This document shows, piece after piece, positions 35,909 through 47,100 of a DNA stretch of 64,000 nucleotides. The stretch is taken from positions 22,848-86,847 of the forward strand of contig JBBELK010001003.1 of assembly GCA_037783545.1 (NCBI GenBank). The letters run 5' to 3'. Made by a program: the position numbers and the translations under genes. The notes under the pieces were generated by a model. It was not told the origin of the DNA. It searched no databases and was given only the letters and a program-made list of their open reading frames with translations. The DNA is from Henricia sp. BOLD:AAB3569 (taxonomy: Eukaryota; Echinodermata; Asteroidea; Spinulosida; Echinasteridae). The stretch's first letter is position 1, and every line of letters begins with the position of its first letter.

Positions 35909-38900
35909 TACTCCTGACTCGTGCGCTTGCTCAGTCCTTTGGACTGTCGTTGACACGGCCCAGTTTGGGACGGGATTTTGGTCAAAGTGTGGTCCAAACG
36001 TCGGCAAATTTGGAGGTCGAAAAATGTTCCGACGAACTTCAAATTTTGCATGCTCCAAAGACTCTATATATTGCGCACTTGTCCTAAAAAATTGACAGAC
36101 TTTCGCCGGGAAATGGCAGAGAAATTTCAGAGTTTAGAAAAAAAAGGGGTTGGCGCTTCCTGGATGCTCCCGCAACCTGTGGCTGTCTGTACACACCTCT
36201 TTGGTGTACTCCTGACTCGTGCGCATGCTCAGTCCTTCGGACTGTCGTTGACACGGCCCAGTTTGGGACGGGATTTTGGTCAAAGTGTGGTCCAAACGTC
36301 GGCAAATTTGGAGGTCGAAAAATGTTCCGACGAACTTCAAATTTTGCATGCTCCAAAGACTCTATATTGCGCACTTGTCCTAAAAAATTGACAGACTTTC
36401 GCCAGGAAATGGCAGAGAAATTTCAGAGTTTAGAAAAAAAAGGGGTTGGCGCTTCCTGGATGCTCCCGCAACCTGTGGCTGTCTGTACACACCTCTTTGG
36501 TGTACTCCTGACTCGTGCGCATGCTCAGTCCTTCGGACTGTCGTTGACACGGCCCAGTTTGGGACGGGATTTTGGTCAAAGTGTGGTCCAAACGTCGGCA
36601 AATTTGGAGGTCGAAAAATGTTCCGACGAACTTCAAATTTTGCATGCTCCAAAGACTCTATATTGCGCACTTGTCCTAAACAATTGACAGACTTTCGCCG
36701 GGAAATGGCAGAGAAATTTCAGAGTTTAGAAAAAAAGGGGTTGGCGCTTCCTGGATGCTCCCGCAACCTGTGGCTGTCTGTACACACCTCTTTGGTGTAC
36801 TCCTGACTCGTGCGCATGCTCAGTCCTTCGGACTGTCGTTGACACGGCCCAGTTTGGGACGGGATTTTGGTCAAAGTGTGGTCCAAACGTCGGCAAATTT
36901 GGAGGTCGAAAAATGTTCCGACGAACTTCAAATTTTGCATGCTCCAAAGACTCTATATTGCGCACTTGTCCTACAAAATTGACAGACTTTCGCCGGGAAA
37001 TGGCAGAGAAATTTCAGAGTTTAGAAAAAAAGGGGTTGGCGCTTCCTGGATGCTCCCGCAACCTGTGGCTGTCTGTACACCCCTCTTTGGTGTACTCCTG
37101 ACTCGTGCGCATGCTCAGTCCTTCGGACTGTCGTTGACACGGCCCAGTTTGGGACGGGATTTTGGTCAAAGTGTGGTCCAAACGTCGGCAAATTTGGAGG
37201 TCGAAAAATGTTCCGACGAACTTCAAATTTTGCATGCTCCAAAGACTCTATATTGCGCACTTGTCCTAAAAAATTGACAGACTTTCGCCGGGAAATGGCA
37301 GAGAAATTTCAGAGTTTAGAAAAAAAGGGGTTGGCGCTTCCTGGATGCTCCCGCAACCTGTGGCTGTCTGTACACACCTCTTTGGTGTACTCCTGACTCG
37401 TGCGCATGCTCAGTCCTTCGGACTGTCGTTGACACGGCCCAGTTTGGGACGGGATTTTGGTCAAAGTGTGGTCCAAACGTCGGCAAATTTGGAGGTCGAA
37501 AAATGTTCCGACGAACTTCAAATTTTGCATGCTCCAAAGACTCTATATTGCGCACTTGTCCTAAAAAATTGACAGACTTTCGCCGGGAAATGGCAGAGAA
37601 ATTTCAGAGTTTAGAAAAAAAAGGGGTTGGCGCTTCCTGGATGCTCCCGCAACCTGTGGCTGTCTGTACACACCTCTTTGGTGTACTCCTGACTCGTGCG
37701 CATGCTCAGTCCTTCGGACTGTCGTTGACACGGCCCAGTTTGGGACGGGATTTTGGTCAAAGTGTGGTCCAAACGTCGGCAAATTTGGAGGTCGAAAAAT
37801 GTTCCGACGAACTTCAAATTTTGCATGCTCCAAAGACTCTATATTGCGCACTTGTCCTAAAAAATTGACAGACTTTCGCCGGGAAATGGCAGAGAAATTT
37901 CAGAGTTTAGAAAAAAAAGGGGTTGGCGCTTCCTGGATGCTCCCGCAACCTGTGGCTGTCTGTACACACCTCTTTGGTGTACTCCTGACTCGTGCGCATG
38001 CTCAGTCCTTCGGACTGTCGTTGACACGGCCCAGTTTGGGACGGGATTTTGGTCAAAGTGTGGTCCAAACGTCGGCAAATTTGGAGGTCGAAAAATGTTC
38101 CGACGAACTTCAAATTTTGCATGCTCCAAAGACTCTATATTGCGCACTTGTCCTAAAAAATTGACAGACTTTCGCCGGGAAATGGCAGAGAAATTTCAGA
38201 GTTTAGAAAAAAAAGGGGTTGGCGCTTCCTGGATGCTCCCGCAACCTGTGGCTGTCTGTACACACCTCTTTGGTGTACTCCTGACTCGTGCGCATGCTCA
38301 GTCCTTCGGACTGTCGTTGACACGGCCCAGTTTGGGACGGGATTTTGGTCAAAGTGTGGTCCAAACGTCGGCAAATTTGGAGGTCGAAAAATGTTCCGAC
38401 GAACTTCAAATTTTGCATGCTCCAAAGACTCTATATTGCGCACTTGTCCTAAAAAATTGACAGACTTTCGCCGGAAATGGCAGAGAAATTTCAGAGTTTA
38501 GAAAAAAAGGGGTTGGCGCTTCCTGGATGCTCCCGCAACCTGTGGCTGTCTGTACACACCTCTTTGGTGTACTCCTGACTCGTGCGCATGCTCAGTCCTT
38601 CGGACTGTCGTTAACACGGCCCAGTTTGGGACGGGATTTTGGTCAAAGTGTGGTCCAAACGTCGGCAAATTTGGAGGTCGAAAAATGTTCCGACGAACTT
38701 CAAATTTTGCATGCTCCAAAGACTCTATATTGCGCACTTGTCCTAAAAAATTGACAGACTTTCGCCGGGAAATGGCAGAGAAATTTCAGAGTTTAGAAAA
38801 AAAAGGGGTTGGCGCTTCCTGGATGCTCCCGCAACCTGTGGCTGTCTGTACACACCTCTTTGGTGTACTCCTGACTCGTGCGCATGCTCAGTCCTTCGGA

Positions 38901-41900
38901 CTGTCGTTGACACGGCCCAGTTTGGGACGGGATTTTGGTCAAAGTGTGGTCCAAACGTCGGCAAATTTGGAGGTCGAAAAATGTTCCGACGAACTTCAAA
39001 TTTTGCATGCTCCAAAGACTCTATATTGCGCACTTGTCCTAAAAAATTGACAGACTTTCGCCGGGAAATGGCAGAGAAATTTCAGAGTTTAGAAAAAAAA
39101 GGGGTTGGCGCTTCCTGGATGCTCCCGCAACCTGTGGCTGTCTGTACACACCTCTTTGGTGTACTCCTGACTCGTGCGCATGCTCAGTCCTTCGGACTGT
39201 CGTTGACACGGCCCAGTTTGGGACGGGATTTTGGTCAAAGTGTGGTCCAAACGTCGGCAAATTTGGAGGTCGAAAAATGTTCCGACGAACTTCAAATTTT
39301 GCATGCTCCAAAGACTCTATATTGCGCACTTGTCCTAAAAAATTGACAGACTTTCGCCGGGAAATGGCAGAGAAATTTCAGAGTTTAGAAAAAAAAGGGG
39401 TTGGCGCTTCCTGGATGCTCCCGCAACCTGTGGCTGTCTGTACACACCTCTTTGGTGTACTCCTGACTCGTGCGCATGCTCAGTCCTTCGGACTGTCGTT
39501 GACACGGCCCAGTTTGGGACGGGATTTTGGTCAAAGTGTGGTCCAAACGTCGGCAAATTTGGAGGTCGAAAAATGTTCCGACGAACTTCAAATTTTGCAT
39601 GCTCCAAAGACTCTATATTGCGCACTTGTCCTAAAAAATTGACAGACTTTCGCCGGGAAATGGCAGAGAAATTTCAGAGTTTAGAAAAAAAAGGGGTTGG
39701 CGCTTCCTGGATGCTCCCGCAACCTGTGGCTGTCTGTACACACCTCTTTGGTGTACTCCTGACTCGTGCGCATGCTCAGTCCTTCGGACTGTCGTTGACA
39801 CGGCCCAGTTTGGGACGGGATTTTGGTCAAAGTGTGGTCCAAACGTCGGCAAATTTGGAGGTCGAAAAATGTTCCGACGAACTTCAAATTTTGCATGCTC
39901 CAAAGACTCTATATTGCGCACTTGTCCTAAAAAATTGACAGACTTTCGCCGGGAAATGGCAGAGAAATTTCAGAGTTTAGAAAAAAAAGGGGTTGGCGCT
40001 TCCTGGATGCTCCCGCAACCTGTGGCTGTCTGTACACACCTCTTTGGTGTACTCCCTGACTCGTGCGCATGCTCAGTCCTTCGGACTGTCGTTGACACGG
40101 CCCAGTTTGGGACGGGATTTTGGTCAAAGTGTGGTCCAAACGTCGGCAAATTTGGAGGTCGAAAAATGTTCCGACGAACTTCAAATTTTGCATGCTCCAA
40201 AGACTCTATATTGCGCACTTGTCCTAAACAATTGACAGACTTTCGCCGGGAAATGGCAGAGAAATTTCAGAGTTTAGAAAAAAAAGGGGTTGGCGCTTCC
40301 TGGATGCTCCCGCAACCTGTGGCTGTCTGTACACACCTCTTTGGTGTACTCCTGACTCGTGCGCATGCTCAGTCCTTCGGACTGTCGTTGACACGGCCCA
40401 GTTTGGGACGGGATTTTGGTCAAAGTGTGGTCCAAACGTCGGCAAATTTGGAGGTCGAAAAATGTTCCGACGAACTTCAAATTTTGCATGCTCCAAAGAC
40501 TCTATATTGCGCACTTGTCCTACAAAATTGACAGACTTTCGCCGGGAAATGGCAGAGAAATTTCAGAGTTTAGAAAAAAAAGGGGTTGGCGCTTCCTGGA
40601 TGCTCCCGCAACCTGTGGCTGTCTGTACACACCTCTTTGGTGTACTCCTGACTCGTGCGCATGCTCAGTCCTTCGGACTGTCGTTGACACGGCCCAGTTT
40701 GGGACGGGATTTTGGTCAAAGTGTGGTCCAAACGTCGGCAAATTTGGAGGTCGAAAAATGTTCCGACGAACTTCAAATTTTGCATGCTCCAAAGACTCTA
40801 TATTGCGCACTTGTCCTACAAAATTGACAGACTTTCGCCGGGAAATGGCAGAGAAATTTCAGAGTTTAGAAAAAAAAAGGGGTTGGCGCTTCCTGGATGC
40901 TCCCGCAACCTGTGGCTGTCTGTACACACCTCTTTGGTGTACTCCTGACTCGTGCGCATGCTCAGTCCTTCGGACTGTCGTTGACACGGCCCAGTTTGGG
41001 ACGGGATTTTGGTCAAAGTGTGGTCCAAACGTCGGCAAATTTGGAGGTCGAAAAATGTTCCGACGAACTTCAAATTTTGCATGCTCCAAAGACTCTATAT
41101 TGCGCACTTGTCCTAAAAAATTGACAGACTTTCGCCGGGAAATGGCAGAGAAATTTCAGAGTTTAGAAAAAAAAGGGGTTGGCGCTTCCTGGATGCTCCC
41201 GCAACCTGTGGCTGTCTGTACACACCTCTTTGGTGTACTCCTGACTCGTGCGCATGCTCAGTCCTTCGGACTGTCGTTGACACGGCCCAGTTTGGGACGG
41301 GATTTTGGTCAAAGTGTGGTCCAAACGTCGGCAAATTTGGAGGTCGAAAAATGTTCCGACGAACTTCAAATTTTGCATGCTCCAAAGACTCTATATTGCG
41401 CACTTGTCCTAAAAAATTGACAGACTTTCGCCGGGAAATGGCAGAGAAATTTCAGAGTTTAGAAAAAAAAGGGGTTGGCGCTTCCTGGATGCTCCCGCAA
41501 CCTGTGGCTGTCTGTACACACCTCTTTGGTGTACTCCTGACTCGTGCGCATGCTCAGTCCTTCGGACTGTCGTTGACACGGCCCAGTTTGGGACGGGATT
41601 TTGGTCAAAGTGTGGTCCAAACGTCGGCAAATTTGGAGGTCGAAAAATGTTCCGACGAACTTCAAATTTTGCATGCTCCAAAGACTCTATATTGCGCACT
41701 TGTCCTAAAAAATTGACAGACTTTCGCCGGGAAATGGCAGAGAAATTTCAGAGTTTAGAAAAAAAAGGGGTTGGCGCTTCCTGGATGCTCCCGCAACCTG
41801 TGGCTGTCTGTACACACCTCTTTGGTGTACTCCTGACTCGTGCGCATGCTCAGTCCTTCGGACTGTCGTTGACACGGCCCAGTTTGGGACGGGATTTTGG

Positions 41901-43923
41901 TCAAAGTGTGGTCCAAACGTCGGCAAATTTGGAGGTCGAAAAATGTTCCGACGAACTTCAAATTTTGCATGCTCCAAAGACTCTATATTGCGCACTTGTC
42001 CTAAAAAATTGACAGACTTTCGCCGGGAAATGGCAGAGAAATTTCAGAGTTTAGAAAAAAAAGGGGTTGGCGCTTCCTGGATGCTCCCGCAACCTGTGGC
42101 TGTCTGTACACACCTCTTTGGTGTACTCCTGACTCGTGCGCATGCTCAGTCCTTCGGACTGTCGTTGACACGGCCCAGTTTGGGACGGGATTTTGGTCAA
42201 AGTGTGGTCCAAACGTCGGCAAATTTGGAGGTCGAAAAATGTTCCGACGAACTTCAAATTTTGCATGCTCCAAAGACTCTATATTGCGCACTTGTCCTAA
42301 AAAATTGACAGACTTTCGCCGGGAAATGGCAGAGAAATTTCAGAGTTTAGAAAAAAAAGGGGTTGGCGCTTCCTGGATGCTCCCGCAACCTGTGGCTGTT
42401 GTACACACCTCTTTGGTGTACTCCTGACTCGTGCGCATGCTCAGTCCTTCGGACTGTCGTTGACACGGCCCAGTTTGGGACGGGATTTTGGTCAAAGTGT
42501 GGTCCAAACGTCGGCAAATTTGGAGGTCGAAAAATGTTCCGACGAACTTCAAATTTTGCATGCTCCAAAGACTCTATATTGCGCACTTGTCCTAAAAAAT
42601 TGACAGACTTTCGCCGGGAAATGGCAGAGAAATTTCAGAGTTTAGAAAAAAAAGGGGTTGGCGCTTCCTGGATGCTCGCCGCAACCTGTGGCTGTCTGTA
42701 CACACCTCTTTGGTGTACTCCTGACTCGTGCGCATGCTCAGTCCTTCGGACTGTCGTTGACACGGCCCAGTTTGGGACGGGATTTTGGTCAAAGTGTGGT
42801 CCAAACGTCGGCAAATTTGGAGGTCGAAAAATGTTCCGACGAACTTCAAATTTTGCATGCTCCAAAGACTCTATATTGCGCACTTGTCCTAAAAAATTGA
42901 CAGACTTTCGCCGGGAAATGGCAGAGAAATTTCAGAGTTTAGAAAAAAAAGGGGTTGGCGCTTCCTGGATGCTCCCGCAACCTGTGGCTGTCTGTACACA
43001 CCTCTTTGGTGTACTCCTGACTCGTGCGCATGCTCAGTCCTTCGGACTGTCGTTGACACGGCCCAGTTTGGGACGGGATTTTGGTCAAAGTGTGGTCCAA
43101 ACGTCGGCAAATTTGGAGGTCGAAAAATGTTCCGACGAACTTCAAATTTTGCATGCTCCAAAGACTCTATATTGCGCACTTGTCCTAAAAAATTGACAGA
43201 CTTTCGCCGGGAAATGGCAGAGAAATTTCAGAGTTTAGAAAAAAAAGGGGTTGGCGCTTCCTGGATGCTCCCGCAACCTGTGGCTGTCTGTACACACCTC
43301 TTTGGTGTACTCCTGACTCGTGCGCATGCTCAGTCCTTCGGACTGTCGTTGACACGGCCCAGTTTGGGACGGGATTTTGGTCAAAGTGTGGTCCAAACGT
43401 CGGCAAATTTGGAGGTCGAAAAATGTTCCGACGAACTTCAAATTTTGCATGCTCCAAAGACTCTATATTGCGCACTTGTCCTAAAAAATTGACAGACTTT
43501 CGCCGGGAAATGGCAGAGAAATTTCAGAGTTTAGAAAAAAAAAGGGGTTGGCGCTTCCTGGATGCTCCCGCAACCTGTGGCTGTCTGTACACACCTCTTT
43601 GGTGTACTCCTGACTCGTGCGCATGCTCAGTCCTTCGGACTGTCGTTGACACGGCCCAGTTTGGGACGGGATTTTGGTCAAAGTGTGGTCCAAACGTCGG
43701 CAAATTTGGAGGTCGAAAAATGTTCCGACGAACTTCAAATTTTGCATGCTCCAAAGACTCTATATTGCGCACTTGTCCTAAAAAATTGACAGACTTTCGC
43801 CGGGAAATGGCAGAGAAATTTCAGAGTTTAGAAAAAAAAGGGGTTGGCGCTTCCTGGATGCTCCCGCAACCTGTGGCTGTCTGTACACACCTCTTTGGTG
43901 TACTCCTGACTCGTGCGCATGCT

Positions 43924-43938
43924 CAGTCCTTCGGACTG
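43924..43938. other. Short hairpin in monomer, CAGTCC/GGACTG
   Basis: This is a perfect 6-bp inverted repeat with a 3-base TTC spacer. It is present in nearly every monomer at offset 24-38, immediately after the first SphI site. The position given is for the reference monomer. Biological meaning is unknown; short dyads are common in centromeric satellites. Confidence 0.8.
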
Positions 43939-43990
43939 TCGTTGACACGGCCCAGTTTGGGACGGGATTTTGGTCAAAGTGTGGTCCAAA

Positions 43991-44026
43991 CGTCGGCAAA
44001 TTTGGAGGTCGAAAAATGTTCCGACG
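43991..44026. other. Dyad in monomer, CGTCGG...CCGACG
   Basis: Two 6-base arms in inverted orientation are separated by 24 bases. The loop is the segment that loses 16 bp in the shortened 280-bp monomers, which leaves the arms close together. The position is for the reference monomer and the same dyad recurs in almost all units. Confidence 0.75.
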
Positions 44027-44178
44027 AACTTCAAATTTTGCATGCTCCAAAGACTCTATATTGCGCACTTGTCCTAAAAAATTGACAGACTTTCGCCGGG
44101 AAATGGCAGAGAAATTTCAGAGTTTAGAAAAAAAAGGGGTTGGCGCTTCCTGGATGCTCCCGCAACCTGTGGCTGTCT

Positions 44179-44199
44179 GTACACACCTCTTTGGTGTAC
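44179..44199. other. Dyad at monomer junction, GTACAC...GTGTAC
   Basis: Two 6-base inverted arms are separated by 9 bases and end 3 bases into the next unit as defined here. Together with the CAGTCC/GGACTG hairpin about 25 bp downstream this gives two potential cruciform stems in about 60 bp. The position is for the reference monomer. Confidence 0.75.
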
Positions 44200-47100
44200 T
44201 CCTGACTCGTGCGCATGCTCAGTCCTTCGGACTGTCGTTGACACGGCCCAGTTTGGGACGGGATTTTGGTCAAAGTGTGGTCCAAACGTCGGCAAATTTG
44301 GAGGTCGAAAAATGTTCCGACGAACTTCAAATTTTGCATGCTCCAAAGACTCTATATTGCGCACTTGTCCTAAAAAATTGACAGACTTTCGCCGGGAAAT
44401 GGCAGAGAAATTTCAGAGTTTAGAAAAAAAAGGGGTTGGCGCTTCCTGGATGCTCCCGCAACCTGTGGCTGTCTGTACACACCTCTTTGGTGTACTCCTG
44501 ACTCGTGCGCATGCTCAGTCCTTCGGACTGTCGTTGACACGGCCCAGTTTGGGACGGGATTTTGGTCAAAGTGTGGTCCAAACGTCGGCAAATTTGGAGG
44601 TCGAAAAATGTTCCGACGAACTTCAAATTTTGCATGCTCCAAAGACTCTATATTGCGCACTTGTCCTAAAAAATTGACAGACTTTCGCCGGGAAATGGCA
44701 GAGAAATTTCAGAGTTTAGAAAAAAAAGGGGTTGGCGCTTCCTGGATGCTCCCGCAACCTGTGGCTGTCTGTACACACCTCTTTGGTGTACTCCTGACTC
44801 GTGCGCATGCTCAGTCCTTCGGACTGTCGTTGACACGGCCCAGTTTGGGACGGGATTTTGGTCAAAGTGTGGTCCAAACGTCGGCAAATTTGGAGGTCGA
44901 AAAATGTTCCGACGAACTTCAAATTTTGCATGCTCCAAAGACTCTATATTGCGCACTTGTCCTAAAAAATTGACAGACTTTCGCCGGGAAATGGCAGAGA
45001 AATTTCAGAGTTTAGAAAAAAAAGGGGTTGGCGCTTCCTGGATGCTCCCGCAACCTGTGGCTGTCTGTACACACCTCTTTGGTGTACTCCTGACTCGTGC
45101 GCATGCTCAGTCCTTCGGACTGTCGTTGACACGGCCCAGTTTGGGACGGGATTTTGGTCAAAGTGTGGTCCAAACGTCGGCAAATTTGGAGGTCGAAAAA
45201 TGTTCCGACGAACTTCAAATTTTGCATGCTCCAAAGACTCTATATTGCGCACTTGTCCTAAAAAATTGACAGACTTTCGCCGGGAAATGGCAGAGAAATT
45301 TCAGAGTTTAGAAAAAAAAGGGGTTGGCGCTTCCTGGATGCTCCCGCAACCTGTGGCTGTCTGTACACACCTCTTTGGTGTACTCCTGACTCGTGCGCAT
45401 GCTCAGTCCTTCGGACTGTCGTTGACACGGCCCAGTTTGGGACGGGATTTTGGTCAAAGTGTGGTCCAAACGTCGGCAAATTTGGAGGTCGAAAAATGTT
45501 CCGACGAACTTCAAATTTTGCATGCTCCAAAGACTCTATATTGCGCACTTGTCCTAAAAAATTGACAGACTTTCGCCGGGAAATGGCAGAGAAATTTCAG
45601 AGTTTAGAAAAAAAAGGGGTTGGCGCTTCCTGGATGCTCCCGCAACCTGTGGCTGTCTGTACACACCTCTTTGGTGTACTCCTGACTCGTGCGCATGCTC
45701 AGTCCTTCGGACTGTCGTTGACACGGCCCAGTTTGGGACGGGATTTTGGTCAAAGTGTGGTCCAAACGTCGGCAAATTTGGAGGTCGAAAAATGTTCCGA
45801 CGAACTTCAAATTTTGCATGCTCCAAAGACTCTATATTGCGCACTTGTCCTAAAAAATTGACAGACTTTCGCCGGGAAATGGCAGAGAAATTTCAGAGTT
45901 TAGAAAAAAAAGGGGTTGGCGCTTCCTGGATGCTCCCGCAACCTGTGGCTGTCTGTACACACCTCTTTGGTGTACTCCTGACTCGTGCGCATGCTCAGTC
46001 CTTCGGACTGTCGTTGACACGGCCCAGTTTGGGACGGGATTTTGGTCAAAGTGTGGTCCAAACGTCGGCAAATTTGGAGGTCGAAAAATGTTCCGACGAA
46101 CTTCAAATTTTGCATGCTCCAAAGACTCTATATTGCGCACTTGTCCTAAAAAATTGACAGACTTTCGCCGGGAAATGGCAGAGAAATTTCAGAGTTTAGA
46201 AAAAAAAGGGGTTGGCGCTTCCTGGATGCTCCCGCAACCTGTGGCTGTCTGTACACACCTCTTTGGTGTACTCCTGACTCGTGCGCATGCTCAGTCCTTC
46301 GGACTGTCGTTGACACGGCCCAGTTTGGGACGGGATTTTGGTCAAAGTGTGGTCCAAACGTCGGCAAATTTGGAGGTCGAAAAATGTTCCGACGAACTTC
46401 AAATTTTGCATGCTCCAAAGACTCTATATTGCGCACTTGTCCTAAAAAATTGACAGACTTTCGCCGGGAAATGGCAGAGAAATTTCAGAGTTTAGAAAAA
46501 AAAGGGGTTGGCGCTTCCTGGATGCTCCCGCAACCTGTGGCTGTCTGTACACACCTCTTTGGTGTACTCCTGACTCGTGCGCATGCTCAGTCCTTCGGAC
46601 TGTCGTTGACACGGCCCAGTTTGGGACGGGATTTTGGTCAAAGTGTGGTCCAAACGTCGGCAAATTTGGAGGTCGAAAAATGTTCCGACGAACTTCAAAT
46701 TTTGCATGCTCCAAAGACTCTATATTGCGCACTTGTCCTAAAAAATTGACAGACTTTCGCCGGGAAATGGCAGAGAAATTTCAGAGTTTAGAAAAAAAAG
46801 GGGTTGGCGCTTCCTGGATGCTCCCGCAACCTGTGGCTGTCTGTACACACCTCTTTGGTGTACTCCTGACTCGTGCGCATGCTCAGTCCTTCGGACTGTC
46901 GTTGACACGGCCCAGTTTGGGACGGGATTTTGGTCAAAGTGTGGTCCAAACGTCGGCAAATTTGGAGGTCGAAAAATGTTCCGACGAACTTCAAATTTTG
47001 CATGCTCCAAAGACTCTATATTGCGCACTTGTCCTAAAAAATTGACAGACTTTCGCCGGGAAATGGCAGAGAAATTTCAGAGTTTAGAAAAAAAAGGGGT

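Larger units (their letters stand above)
34667..35945 (+). repeat. Long-range duplicated segment, copy 2
   Basis: This is the partner of 19971-21270. It carries derived changes (the 19-bp second-step deletion, CACCCCTTTGG at about 34780 and TTTTTGTCAAAG at about 35411), so it is probably the younger or more altered copy. Confidence 0.85.
43901..44196 (+). repeat. Representative consensus monomer (296 bp)
   Basis: This unit matches the commonest sequence in the window and serves as reference. Landmarks by offset from its first base: GCATGCTC at 17-24 and again at 140-147 (two SphI sites 123 bp apart); a hairpin CAGTCCTTCGGACTG at 24-38; a CGTCGG/CCGACG dyad at 91-126; an A8G4 tract in the last third; and a GTACAC/GTGTAC dyad that starts at offset 279 and crosses into the next unit. 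The length 296 is not divisible by three, so reading frames shift from one unit to the next. I do not recognise the family. Confidence 0.95.

Noticed and set aside
40416-41420. Longest open frame, 334 codons; others of 274-319 codons at 10445, 24895, 33128, 42363 and 61323
   Set aside because: They arise where an indel makes a unit 297 bp or otherwise restores the frame, so the next monomer is read in the same frame. They are concatenated satellite translation, not genes.
43917-44047. Monomer built from an internal duplication, because GCATGCTC occurs twice 123 bp apart
   Set aside because: Similarity does not extend beyond the 8-base word on either side, so one shared word is not enough.
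43901-44196. CENP-B box in the monomer
   Set aside because: I looked on both strands for the TTCGNNNNANNCGGG pattern. TTTCGCCGGG is superficially similar but has the wrong spacing.
43901-44196. Telomeric or subtelomeric simple repeats, or an LTR/retroviral element within the array
   Set aside because: I saw no TTAGGG-like runs, no long terminal repeats and no reverse transcriptase, protease or integrase motifs anywhere in the window.
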